A stretch of 9,438 bases of DNA from Acidobacteriota bacterium. GTDB taxonomy: Bacteria; Acidobacteriota; Vicinamibacteria; Vicinamibacterales; JACQTH01. The notes beneath the pieces are model-generated. The model did no database searches. It was not told the DNA's origin and saw only the letters and a list, made by a program, of their open reading frames with translations. Positions 1-6,964 of this stretch are shown piece by piece (the stretch's first letter is position 1; every line of letters begins with the position of its first letter). Location of the stretch: assembly GCA_016210935.1 (NCBI GenBank), contig JACQTH010000412.1, forward strand, positions 1 through 9,438, in the 5' to 3' direction. The translations under genes and the position numbers were made by a program.

Positions 1-1
1 C

Positions 2-1744
2 GGCTGGATCACCGGGCCGTCGCCGCTGTGGAAGGCCAGCGACCAGCACATCATCAACGATCGATGGCTGGTTGACCTGCAATGGGCACACCTCGGCAAC
101 AACTTCATTCTGGATTTTCACGAGGACAGCCTGAACGACGTCCAGCCGATCTTCGAGATCACGACCGGTGTGTGGGGCCGCTCGTTCCAGCGATCCGGAC
201 CCTTTCTGCGTCCGACCAACAGCGTGGATCTCAACACCAATTACTTCTTGCCCGGCGTCGGCGGCGGCGATCACGCCATCAAGGCCGGTTACCGGTGGCG
301 CATCGCCCTGGGGCACTCCGAGACGCACCGCGGCGGCAACACGATCGCCCGGTTCCGCAACGGCGTCGCCTCGGAGGGCTACCTCTATCGGGATGCGATC
401 ACCGAGTACGACTTGAAGACGCATGCGTTCTACATCCAGGACAACTACTCGGTGCGCCGGCTCAACCTCAACCTGGGCATCCGGTGGGATCGGCAGCGTG
501 ACACGGCGCTGTCCTCGTCGGTTCCGGCCCACCCCTTCGCACCGCAATGGCTGCCAGCCGTGACATTCGGCGGCGCCGACTCGGGGGTTGTGACAAATGA
601 CTTCTCGCCGCGATTGGGATCCACCTACGATTTGACCGGCGATGGCAAGACGATCGCGAAAGCCTCCTTCGCCATGTACTACGGACAGATGGGGCCTGGC
701 TCGCTCGCCGGCATCCTCAACCCCGTCGGTGAGGCCCTCATTGGATTCCCCTGGACGGATGGCAATCGTGACATGGTGGTTCAGGCGAACGAGCTGGACT
801 ACTCGCGGATCCTGACCTTCGGCGGCAACTACAATCCGAACAACCCGTCGTTCATCGGCACGTTGAACACGGTCGATCCCAACATCAAGAACGACCGCAC
901 GCGGGAATTCATCGCCGGCTTCGACCGCGAGATTGCCGCCGGGTTCGGCGTCGGTGCGAGCTACATCTGGCGCAAGTACGACCAGTTCTCGTTCGACGAC
1001 CGCGTGAACTTCGGCAGCGCTGACTACACGGCCGTGACCTTCACTCCAACGGCGTGTCCGGCCGGCGCTCGCTGCGAGACCATCACCTACTACCAGCCGA
1101 CGAGGCCGCTCGAGCCGGTCAGGATCCGGACGAATCTCCCGGATTTCGACCGCGTGTACAACGGCTTCGAGCTCGTGTTGAGCAAGCGCCACTCGCATGG
1201 ATGGTCGGCCAGCGCGAGCTTCGCCTACAACGACGCCGTGAACAACTACCGGTCACCGGCCTCGTACGAGGATCCGACGAACATCGACAAATGGGATGGC
1301 GCCCAGTTCGCCCCCGAATCGGGAGGCAGCGGCATCGACAACATCTTCACGAACGCGAAGTGGCTGGTGAAGATTAGCGGGATCTATACGGTGCCGCGGT
1401 TCGGGATCAACCTGGCGGCGAATTCCAACTTCCGCCAGGGCTATCCGTTCCCGCAAGCCGTCCGGACACCGTCGCGCGCTAATGCGGCGGGGGTGGCCGA
1501 CGTGCTGCTGGATCCGCTCGGCGACGTGCGGCATCCGAACGTGGCCGTCGTCGATTTCCGTGCCGACCGGCCGATCACGCTGGGCGGTTCGAAGAGGGTG
1601 GTGCCCAGCATCGAGATCTTCAATCTGGGCAACGTGAACACGGTCCTGGCCCGCCGGCGGCTGCAGGCGGCCTCGAACGCGAACCTGATCAGCGGCATCG
1701 TCGCGCCGCGCGTGATTCGGTTCGGCATGCGCATCAACTGGTAA
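2..1744 (+). CDS. TonB-dependent receptor / Oar-like outer-membrane beta-barrel protein, C-terminal part
   Basis: The frame is open from the left edge to a TAA stop, giving 580 residues; the N-terminus lies outside the window. The visible part looks like the barrel of the large Oar-like TonB-dependent receptors common in Acidobacteriota. Near its start it has the stretch DVQPIFEITTGVWGRS, followed by FLRPTNSVDLNTNYFLPG and a GGDHAIKAGYRWR segment, all typical of the strands of that family. Alternating polar/aromatic strands continue to the end, and the chain finishes APRVIRFGMRINW, a terminal strand ending in an aromatic residue as expected for BAM-inserted barrels. A CPAGARC segment could form a small disulfide in an extracellular loop. 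The missing N-terminus would normally carry a signal peptide, a carboxypeptidase-regulatory-like domain and a plug. The ligand cannot be told from sequence; oligosaccharide, peptide or siderophore uptake, or an adhesive role as in Myxococcus Oar, are all possible. An intrinsic terminator follows 25 bases after the stop. Confidence 0.88.
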   Translation, partial: GWITGPSPLWKASDQHIINDRWLVDLQWAHLGNNFILDFHEDSLNDVQPIFEITTGVWGRSFQRSGPFLRPTNSVDLNTNYFLPGVGGGDHAIKAGYRWRIALGHSETHRGGNTIARFRNGVASEGYLYRDAITEYDLKTHAFYIQDNYSVRRLNLNLGIRWDRQRDTALSSSVPAHPFAPQWLPAVTFGGADSGVVTNDFSPRLGSTYDLTGDGKTIAKASFAMYYGQMGPGSLAGILNPVGEALIGFPWTDGNRDMVVQANELDYSRILTFGGNYNPNNPSFIGTLNTVDPNIKNDRTREFIAGFDREIAAGFGVGASYIWRKYDQFSFDDRVNFGSADYTAVTFTPTACPAGARCETITYYQPTRPLEPVRIRTNLPDFDRVYNGFELVLSKRHSHGWSASASFAYNDAVNNYRSPASYEDPTNIDKWDGAQFAPESGGSGIDNIFTNAKWLVKISGIYTVPRFGINLAANSNFRQGYPFPQAVRTPSRANAAGVADVLLDPLGDVRHPNVAVVDFRADRPITLGGSKRVVPSIEIFNLGNVNTVLARRRLQAASNANLISGIVAPRVIRFGMRINW

Positions 1745-1769
1745 CAGATCCCGCGGTCGCTCTCCTCCA

Positions 1770-1798
1770 GGGGCGGGGCGTTCCCGCCCCTTTTTTTT
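1770..1798 (+). terminator. Intrinsic terminator of the TonB-dependent receptor gene
   Basis: The stem GGGGCGGG (1770-1777) pairs perfectly with CCCGCCCC (1783-1790) around the loop GCGTT, and eight Ts follow directly (1791-1798). This is a textbook Rho-independent terminator for plus-strand transcription. Read on the minus strand the hairpin has no following T-tract, so it should not terminate the antitoxin transcript in the same way. The T-tract overlaps the antitoxin's TAA stop. Confidence 0.93.
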
Positions 1799-2102
1799 AT
1801 TCCTCGGGCCGGCGTTCGAGATCGAGCTTCACTCTGGCGAGCGGCGATTCGGCAAAGAACTTCACCAGGCTCCCCGGCTGCGCCGCCCGGCCGGTCAGCC
1901 GGTCGAATTCTTCAGCGGGGAGGATGACGACAGCCTCCTTGTCCTGGCGAGTCACCCACTGAGGCCCTTCCGACCGCGCGCGCCGAAAGACCTCGCTGAA
2001 CCGCGCCTTGGCAGTCTGCAGCTGCCAGGCGGGCGGACGCGCGGGCCGACGGCCAGCGACACGCGATACACCCTTCGAACGCCTCACCTGTTGTCCGCGC
2101 AT
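1797..2102 (-). CDS. Phd/YefM-family (prevent-host-death) antitoxin, apparently without a toxin partner
   Basis: A 101-residue protein. Residues from about 26 onward (AWQLQTAKARFSEVFRRA, then a GPQWVTRQDKEAVVILPAEEF segment) match the Phd/YefM fold: N-terminal DNA-binding strand and helix, a conserved 'V-x-R-x-x-x-E-A-V-V-x-L' core, then a helix beginning FDRL. The C-terminal tail (SLVKFFAESPLARVKLDLE) is the part that in this family wraps around and neutralises the toxin. The ATG at 2102 is preferred because GGGGGAGG lies 8 bases upstream; a GTG at 2087 has no such site. This start leaves an unusually long Arg-rich extension of about 28 residues before the family's first conserved Trp. Known family members repress their own operon and pair with a toxin (Doc, YoeB or a PIN-domain VapC) encoded right beside them. 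Here the gene ends in the neighbouring terminator's T-tract and upstream sits an unrelated exported protein, so it looks solitary. It may be a remnant, a regulator, or an antidote to a toxin elsewhere. Confidence 0.82.
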   Translation of the reverse strand: MRGQQVRRSKGVSRVAGRRPARPPAWQLQTAKARFSEVFRRARSEGPQWVTRQDKEAVVILPAEEFDRLTGRAAQPGSLVKFFAESPLARVKLDLERRPEE

Positions 2103-2110
2103 TGGGACGG

Positions 2111-2118
2111 CCTCCCCC
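2111..2118 (-). promoter_or_regulatory. Shine-Dalgarno site of the antitoxin gene
   Basis: On the minus strand GGGGGAGG stands 8 bases before the ATG at 2102-2100. This strong site decides the start: the open frame extends upstream to 2414, but that part runs antisense-out-of-frame through the 3' end of the repeat-protein gene and has a low-complexity His/Arg/Pro-rich composition. Confidence 0.75.
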
Positions 2119-2224
2119 AGCTCCAGATAGCTACGTTGCGGTGGTGCGGGAACGCTGGCTCGTTGTCGCTGGATCTTCTCTCCAGGCTTGATTGCGTGTC
2201 TACCCGATTCGCCGATCGGCAGGC

Positions 2225-5200
2225 TCAGGGCAGCCGGGTCCGGCTGACGATGATCGTGAGGCCGCGAGCCCACGTGCCGGTCGTGTAGCGGAAGGTTCCG
2301 ACGCCGGTGTTGATCGCCTGGAACCATTGGCCTGTCGTATCGCTGTAGAGCAGAATGTCCGACCGGCTGTCCGTGTTCAGGTTCGTGACGTGGACCTGCC
2401 ATCCCGCCGACCATCTGCCGTTGAAGTTGCCGACATCGGTGACCTCATACCAGTCCCCCGTCTCGGCGTTGTAGAGGAAGAGATCAGCGGCAACATTGTC
2501 ATCGAAAAATCCCACCCGAATCGTCCAGCCCGGACTCATCCTGCCGCTCGAATACCTGAACCCGCTGCCCGTGTTCGTGCAGAAGAAATAGTCACCCGTC
2601 GTCGAGCGGTACAGGAAGATATCGGTCAGCCCGTCGCCGTTGTAGTCGCCGGGATAGATCTCCCAGAAGTTGGACCAGGATTCGCCGACGTACGTGAAGC
2701 CGGCGCCGCCGTCATTCGTCGCCCGGTACCATTGGCCGGTCGAGCGACTGAAGAGAAAGAAATCGGCCAGGCCGTCCCCGTTGAAGTCAGCGGCGTACAA
2801 TTCCCAGTCGGGCGACCAATCGCCTCTGTAATAGGTGAACTCGCCGGTTCCCGAGCCGGCGCTGAGGCATTTGTACCAGGTCCCGGTCGTTGCGTTGAAC
2901 AGAAACACGTCCGACTTGCCGTCCCCGTTGAGGTCGATCACGTAGGGCGTCCAGCCGACCGACCACAATGACGTGAAGTAGGTGAAGCCTCCGGTCCCGT
3001 TTGCGATTGCCTTGTACCAGCGGCCACTCGACGGGGCGTAGAGGAAAAAGTCGGTCCTGCCGTCGCCGTTGAAATCGCCCGCCTGGATTCGCCAGCCGGT
3101 CGACCAGTTTCCGCCAACCGGGGAGAACCCGCCCTGCGCATCTCCAAGCTGAACGGACCAGTCGCCGGTCGACGGGCCGTAGGTGAAGACGTCCGGGGTG
3201 GAGTCTCCGTTGAAATCGATATGGCCGATCGACGGCGCAGACGATGCGGGCGCCGCACTTTGCGAGATCGTGACCGTCTGTCCCGCGACCGTCAGCGTGC
3301 CGCTGCGGGCGCTGCTGGTCGAATTCGAGGCCACCGAATACGAGACGGTTCCGTTGCCGCTGCCCGCGCTGCCCGAGCCGATCGTGACCCAGCTCACGTT
3401 GCTCGTCGCCGTCCACCCGCAGCCCGTACCGCTTGTGACGCTGACGCTGCCCGACCCGGACGTCGCTCCGAACGCCTGGCTGGTCGGCGTAATCGAGTAC
3501 GAACAACTCGGCGCTGCCGCTCCCTCGGAGACGATGGCTATCGTGCCGTCCCCCGCGTTGCCGATGTACGCGACGCTCGCGGTTTCGTCGATGACGAGAT
3601 CGTGCGGTAACGACCCCAGCGGCACCGTCACGGCCGTCCACCCGGTGGGATTGACGACGGCAACCGCATTGCCGCCCCCCTCGGTCACGAATAGACGATG
3701 GCTTGTTCGATTGACGGCGACCAGACCGATGTAGGTCTCGCTCGACAACCCGATTTGCACCTGGACTTCTGCGATGAAGGCGCCGGTGCTGCTGTTCAAC
3801 ACCTGCAGGCCGTTGAAATCGCCGACCAGGTTGCCCGGAACGGAGACGTACAGCCGGCCGGCCCCCGGATCGACGGCGAGCCCCCAGACGTTCGCCCGCG
3901 TCGGCCGCCATGTCTCGATGACCCTGCCGGACGTCCCGTCAATCACACTGATAGTGCCGCTCTGCTGGTTGGCGACGTAAATGCGATCGATGGTCTCGTC
4001 GATGGTCACGCCGACCGGGCGTGAGCCGACGCTGATGGGTGTTGCACCGGCGGACACCCGGCTGCCATCGACGACACTAACCGTATCCGCATGGACGCTT
4101 CCGCTCGTCACGTACACACGATGCGTCGTGCGATTGACCGCGATCCGGCCCGCCCCCGCGTATCCCAGATCGATCTGCGTCACACGGGATCCGGACACCG
4201 TACTCAGGACGTGCAACGTCCCACGGCCCTGCAACACCGTGAGGACGTAAAGCTGCTTGAGATCCGGATCGACCGCGACCGACCAGGGCCGGTCGCCGAC
4301 CAGCCAGGTCGCGAGGATCTCGCAACTGGCGGGATCGACGACGGTGACGGTACCGGCAGCGTAGTTGGCCACGTACAGTCGCTTGCTGGCCGAGACGCCG
4401 TCATAGGCCAGACCCGCGCTGACGGTGCCGAGCGGAATGCGGCCCGTTGACGTGAGGGTGTCCGTGTTCAGGATCGTCAGGCCATCGAGGAGCGTGTCGG
4501 TCACGTACGCACGCCGGCCGGTCGCGTCGATCGCGATGGACGAGGGAAGGCGTTGCACGGCGATCTCGGACGCGACAGGCGCGCCATCCGCCGTCCAGAC
4601 GCTCACGCGATTGGCGCCGGCCTCGGTCACGTAAAGTCGCCCGCTCCCCGAGTCGACCGCGAGCGCGCTCGGACTTCGCAGATCGTAGATCCGGCCGATC
4701 TCCGCAGGCCTGGAACGGGCGATGTCGATGATCGACACGATGCCGCTGCCCGAAAAGGCCGCGTACACGCGCGAGCCGTCGACCACCGCAATCGCCTTCG
4801 GCGAGACCGCCAACGAGAGCAGAATGTCACTGACAGACGTCCCGTCGATGACGAGGACCTGGCTTCCGGACGTGACGACGTACGCCTTGTGGGTGGTCGT
4901 GTCGACGGCTATTGCCCCGGCCGCTCCGTTCAGCTCGACCGTGTCGAGAACGGAGGCCGTCGTGGCATCAAGCACGGTGACCGCGAAACTGCTGGCGACG
5001 TACACGCGATTCGCGCCCGAGTCGACCGCGACGCTCAGCGGGTTTCGCGCCACGGTCACCGTCGCCGCGACGGCCGGCGGATTGGCGGCGCCGTCGATGA
5101 CCGAGACGGTCCCGGCGTCTGCGTTCGTGACGTAGATGCGATTGCGCGCCGAGTCGACCGCGAGTCCTTGATCGATTCCATTGAGGCCGGCCCCGACGGC

Positions 5201-5497
5201 GACGGTCGCCACAATGGCGGACGTGCGCGCGTTGACGACACTGACCAGATTGGTCGGCTGTCCGGCGTTGATTCCAACGTCCCCGTAAAGCGCGCGATGA
5301 ACCACATACAGCCTGTCGGTCGCAGGATCGAACGCCACAGCAGTCGGCCCCGCTGCAGACGGGAGCGGGCCGGCGGCAAACGGGCTGGTGCAGGCCCGGA
5401 CCCCTCGTGGCTCCGCACTGCCTTGCGCGACGCCGTGGGCCGCAAGCCCCGCGACGTACACGCACGTCAACAACGCGATGCGGGCAGAACTGTTCAT
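2225..5497 (-). CDS. Large exported repeat protein: YVTN beta-propeller repeats, BACON domain, FG-GAP/VCBS repeats
   Basis: A 1090-residue protein. Residues 1-24 are a Sec signal peptide (hydrophobic ALLTCVYVAGLAA, likely cut after HGVA). Residues about 52-657 hold 14 repeats of 40-50 residues of the form 'AVDxxxxRLYVTNxxxGTVSVID', i.e. YVTN/NHL-like propeller blades; 14 would fit two seven-bladed propellers. Residues 665-748 are a BACON domain (CSYSITPTSQAF..., C693-G-W695, VSWVTI, TLTVAGQTVTISQ). Residues about 758-1080 hold seven FG-GAP/VCBS repeats with DxNGDGxxD calcium loops at 761, 808, 855, 904 and 951 and degenerate ones at 997 and 1039, each followed by a 'WSxGW'-like Trp motif. No membrane anchor or sorting tag is evident at the C-terminus (ending RTRLP). 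BACON domains are usually linked to glycan or mucin contact, and FG-GAP propellers to ligand binding, so surface binding or adhesion is a fair inference; no catalytic motif is seen. The start is supported by GAGGAG 9 bases upstream. It stands alone in its transcription unit, with 489 bases before it. Confidence 0.9.
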   Translation of the reverse strand: MNSSARIALLTCVYVAGLAAHGVAQGSAEPRGVRACTSPFAAGPLPSAAGPTAVAFDPATDRLYVVHRALYGDVGINAGQPTNLVSVVNARTSAIVATVAVGAGLNGIDQGLAVDSARNRIYVTNADAGTVSVIDGAANPPAVAATVTVARNPLSVAVDSGANRVYVASSFAVTVLDATTASVLDTVELNGAAGAIAVDTTTHKAYVVTSGSQVLVIDGTSVSDILLSLAVSPKAIAVVDGSRVYAAFSGSGIVSIIDIARSRPAEIGRIYDLRSPSALAVDSGSGRLYVTEAGANRVSVWTADGAPVASEIAVQRLPSSIAIDATGRRAYVTDTLLDGLTILNTDTLTSTGRIPLGTVSAGLAYDGVSASKRLYVANYAAGTVTVVDPASCEILATWLVGDRPWSVAVDPDLKQLYVLTVLQGRGTLHVLSTVSGSRVTQIDLGYAGAGRIAVNRTTHRVYVTSGSVHADTVSVVDGSRVSAGATPISVGSRPVGVTIDETIDRIYVANQQSGTISVIDGTSGRVIETWRPTRANVWGLAVDPGAGRLYVSVPGNLVGDFNGLQVLNSSTGAFIAEVQVQIGLSSETYIGLVAVNRTSHRLFVTEGGGNAVAVVNPTGWTAVTVPLGSLPHDLVIDETASVAYIGNAGDGTIAIVSEGAAAPSCSYSITPTSQAFGATSGSGSVSVTSGTGCGWTATSNVSWVTIGSGSAGSGNGTVSYSVASNSTSSARSGTLTVAGQTVTISQSAAPASSAPSIGHIDFNGDSTPDVFTYGPSTGDWSVQLGDAQGGFSPVGGNWSTGWRIQAGDFNGDGRTDFFLYAPSSGRWYKAIANGTGGFTYFTSLWSVGWTPYVIDLNGDGKSDVFLFNATTGTWYKCLSAGSGTGEFTYYRGDWSPDWELYAADFNGDGLADFFLFSRSTGQWYRATNDGGAGFTYVGESWSNFWEIYPGDYNGDGLTDIFLYRSTTGDYFFCTNTGSGFRYSSGRMSPGWTIRVGFFDDNVAADLFLYNAETGDWYEVTDVGNFNGRWSAGWQVHVTNLNTDSRSDILLYSDTTGQWFQAINTGVGTFRYTTGTWARGLTIIVSRTRLP

Positions 5498-5506
5498 GGC
5501 CAGGTA

Positions 5507-5512
5507 CTCCTC
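5507..5512 (-). promoter_or_regulatory. Shine-Dalgarno site of the repeat-protein gene
   Basis: On the minus strand GAGGAG lies 9 bases before the ATG at 5497. Together with the signal peptide that begins at that Met, it fixes the start of the 1090-residue protein. Confidence 0.75.
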
Positions 5513-5643
5513 ACGTCACGCGCAACACATTCACTCGGCATCGACGTCACCGCCGGTACGGCCAATCGATGGCACGCGTGGTCGTCGATCACCGCAGCCG
5601 GAGTTGATGAGCAATCGTCGCGCCACGTTCGCGAAACGAGCAT

Positions 5644-5659
5644 TCGGCGGAAACGCCGA
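5644..5659 (+). other. Perfect hairpin with GAAA (GNRA-type) loop on the plus strand
   Basis: TCGGCG and CGCCGA form a 6-bp stem around GAAA. Read as plus-strand RNA this would be a stable GNRA tetraloop. The likely transcript here is on the minus strand (leader of the repeat-protein gene), where the loop is TTTC, so a functional role is uncertain. Confidence 0.3.
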
Positions 5660-5826
5660 CGCCAGCGTGTCGATCGACGGGCAACTCGCGGAAGCAATAT
5701 GCGCGCGGGGCCCCGGAGCGCGGCTTCGGTTCCTGTGCCGCTGTGAGACGCCGCGCCAGAGACGCTCACGCGGGCGAGGCGGGACCGATCGTCGTGGCGA
5801 GCGCTAGAGTCGCATCATGTCTACTG

Positions 5827-5869
5827 CGGGCAGAAGTGCCCGATCGCGGGTGACGCAGGGGTGCCCTGC
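5827..5869 (-). other. Two adjacent stem-loops downstream of porB, possible end of the por transcript
   Basis: Reading the minus strand away from porB, the first hairpin has stem GCAGGG/CCCTGC with a 3-base loop (5869-5855). The second has stem CGGGCA/TGCCCG with loop CTTC (5842-5827). They lie about 120-160 bases after the porB stop. Neither is followed by a T-run, so they are not canonical intrinsic terminators; they could stabilise the 3' end of the mRNA or assist a factor-dependent stop. Confidence 0.35.
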
Positions 5870-5917
5870 ATGCACATCGGTTCGTGAGCCATGGAGCCGC
5901 ACACGCTCGCGCCCCGC

Positions 5918-5934
5918 ATCATGATCATCATGAT
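5918..5934. repeat. Doubled palindrome ATCATGAT-C-ATCATGAT
   Basis: The self-complementary octamer ATCATGAT occurs twice, separated by a single C, 53 bases downstream of the porB stop. It is AT-rich in a GC-rich setting. It could be a protein-binding site or a small cruciform-prone element; it may also be chance. Confidence 0.4.
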
Positions 5935-5986
5935 CGCCGCGTGAGTCGTATGGTGATCGCTGGAGTTCCTGGTTGCCGGACGTCCG

Positions 5987-6886
5987 TCAATCGTGTGCGA
6001 GACGCGTGATCCGCTGCCAGCGTTCGCCGATCGCGGCACGGACGCGCGCAAGGGCCGCCGGATCGTCGAGCAGCGCGCGGAACCGGCCCTGTGCCCGCAG
6101 GTACTCCTCGAGATCCGCTTCCGGCGGCACGACCGTCAGACGCCACGGTCGCCCCGGCTCCACCTCGACCAGTGGAAACACGCGCGTGGCGACCGCCAGA
6201 CGGGCGACCTTCATCGCGTCTTCAGAGGGAATCTTCCAGCCCGGTGGACATGGCGCCAACAGGTGCACGAAGCGCGTGCCCCGGATCTGCGCCGCGCGCT
6301 GCAGCTTGGCCACGAGATCGTCCGGATACGCCACGGTGGCCGTCGCGACGTACGGAACCTCGTGCGCCACCATGATCTGCGCCAGGTCCTTTTTCGGCCG
6401 GTCTTTCAGGTGCGCGCGCGGCGTGGTCGTCGTCCACGCTCCCAGGGGCGTCGCGGAGCTGCGCTGCACCCCGGTGTTCATGTACGCCTCGTTGTCGTAG
6501 CAGATGTAGAGGATGTTTTCGTTGCGCTCGGCCGCGGCCGAGAGCGCCTGGATCCCGATGTCGAACGTGCCGCCGTCGCCGGCCCACGCGCAGACCGTCG
6601 TCTCCGTGTCCCCCTTGAAGTCGAGCGCGGCGCGAACGCCCGATGCCGCGGCCGCCGCGGACGCAAACGGCGTGTGCATCAGCGGCACACCGGCGGCGCT
6701 GTAGGGCGCGGGCCCGTCAATCACCGACCAGCAGCACGCCGGGACGACGAGGATCGTCCGCCGCCCGAGCGCCTTGAGCGCCAGCCGCATCGCGAGCGCC
6801 GCGCCGCACCCGGCGCACCCCAGATGACCGGCGGCCATCACCTCGTCCGACGGGATTGAGAAATTGACGTTCTGCACGTTTGCCAA
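5987..6886 (-). CDS. porB: 2-oxoacid (pyruvate):ferredoxin oxidoreductase, beta subunit, TPP-binding
   Basis: This subunit binds thiamine pyrophosphate and the proximal [4Fe-4S] cluster of the PFOR family and acts in the cytoplasm with the alpha subunit. The 299 residues are near the usual length of PorB (roughly 300-330). The N-terminal GHLGCAGCGAALAMR gives C24 and C27; with C52 (or C51) and C213 these match the four cluster ligands of PorB. The TPP/Mg motif is GDGGTFDIG (103-111) followed by YDNEAYMNTG (130-139), a signature of pyruvate-type beta subunits. Substrate choice (pyruvate versus a branched or aryl 2-oxoacid) is not fixed by these motifs. The start is uncertain: TTG at 6886 or GTG at 6877, both with only weak ribosome-binding sequence; the first in-frame ATG (6838) would leave only seven residues before the first ligand Cys. 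It follows porA after about 68 bases and is probably co-transcribed. Confidence 0.9.
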   Translation of the reverse strand: MANVQNVNFSIPSDEVMAAGHLGCAGCGAALAMRLALKALGRRTILVVPACCWSVIDGPAPYSAAGVPLMHTPFASAAAAASGVRAALDFKGDTETTVCAWAGDGGTFDIGIQALSAAAERNENILYICYDNEAYMNTGVQRSSATPLGAWTTTTPRAHLKDRPKKDLAQIMVAHEVPYVATATVAYPDDLVAKLQRAAQIRGTRFVHLLAPCPPGWKIPSEDAMKVARLAVATRVFPLVEVEPGRPWRLTVVPPEADLEEYLRAQGRFRALLDDPAALARVRAAIGERWQRITRLAHD

Positions 6887-6907
6887 CCTGACCCAGAACC
6901 ATCTGAC

Positions 6908-6929
6908 GGGCCGCGCGGCGGCGCGGGCC
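6908..6929 (-). other. GC-rich stem-loop between porA and porB
   Basis: CCGCGC (6911-6916) pairs with GCGCGG (6921-6926) around GGCG; two more pairs can form outside a G-G mismatch. It sits about 22 bases before the proposed porB start. It may help separate or tune expression of the two subunits, or be incidental to the high GC. Confidence 0.4.
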
Positions 6930-6936
6930 TCCCATT

Positions 6937-6964
6937 CTGCCCACGGCCCACTGCCTACTGCCTA
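6937..6964. repeat. Heptanucleotide tandem repeat CTGCCYA (minus strand TRGGCAG), four units
   Basis: Four consecutive 7-base units on the plus strand read CTGCCCA, CGGCCCA, CTGCCTA, CTGCCTA. Two units are identical and the others differ from the consensus by one or two bases. On the minus strand the array starts within the last codons of porA and supplies its TAG stop, then fills the beginning of the gap before porB. Short heptamer arrays of this kind are typically intergenic and can change copy number by slippage. Confidence 0.65.

Larger units (their letters stand above)
5498..5986. other. 489-base intergenic region between the por operon and the repeat-protein gene
   Basis: No open frame here has both family resemblance and a ribosome-binding site. 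The region holds the 5' leader of the repeat-protein gene and the 3' trailer of porB. It carries several inverted repeats: a hairpin with a GAAA loop at 5644-5659, the 10-base palindromes GTCGATCGAC (5669-5678) and CGGGGCCCCG (5706-5715), two hairpins at 5827-5842 and 5855-5869, and a doubled palindrome at 5918-5934. A promoter for the repeat-protein gene should lie in the part nearest 5500-5640, but I could not pick out convincing -35 and -10 boxes. No T-tract terminator for the por operon is visible. Confidence 0.7.

Noticed and set aside
1797..1800. Bidirectional terminator serving both the receptor and the antitoxin
   Set aside because: On the minus strand the hairpin is preceded by the A-run and not followed by a T-run, so only plus-strand intrinsic termination is supported.
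2204..2220. Palindrome GCCGATCGGC (2211-2220) just after the repeat-protein stop as a terminator
   Set aside because: There is no usable loop and no T-tract, and the alternative stem is only 5 bp. It is too weak to call.
2103..2414. N-terminal 104 codons of the open frame leading into the antitoxin
   Set aside because: The part above 2225 is an out-of-frame reading of the repeat-protein gene, and a strong ribosome-binding site places the real start at 2102.
2225..5300. Periodic DNA similarity suggesting a CRISPR or satellite array
   Set aside because: The periodicity is at protein level (YVTN blades of 40-50 residues and FG-GAP repeats), with divergent DNA between units. There are no identical repeats with unique spacers.
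4553..5746. Long plus-strand open frame (397 codons) opposite the YVTN repeat region
   Set aside because: It is antisense to a clear repeat protein. Its translation is Arg/Asp/His-rich with no family resemblance, as expected for the opposite strand of high-GC coding DNA with third-position bias.
5494..5769. Minus-strand 91-codon frame in the leader of the repeat-protein gene
   Set aside because: The composition is Arg/Ser-rich with no family resemblance. It overlaps the real start of the repeat-protein gene in another frame.
5993..6859. Plus-strand open frame of 288 codons opposite porB
   Set aside because: It is the Arg-rich antisense shadow of a gene with well-conserved catalytic motifs.
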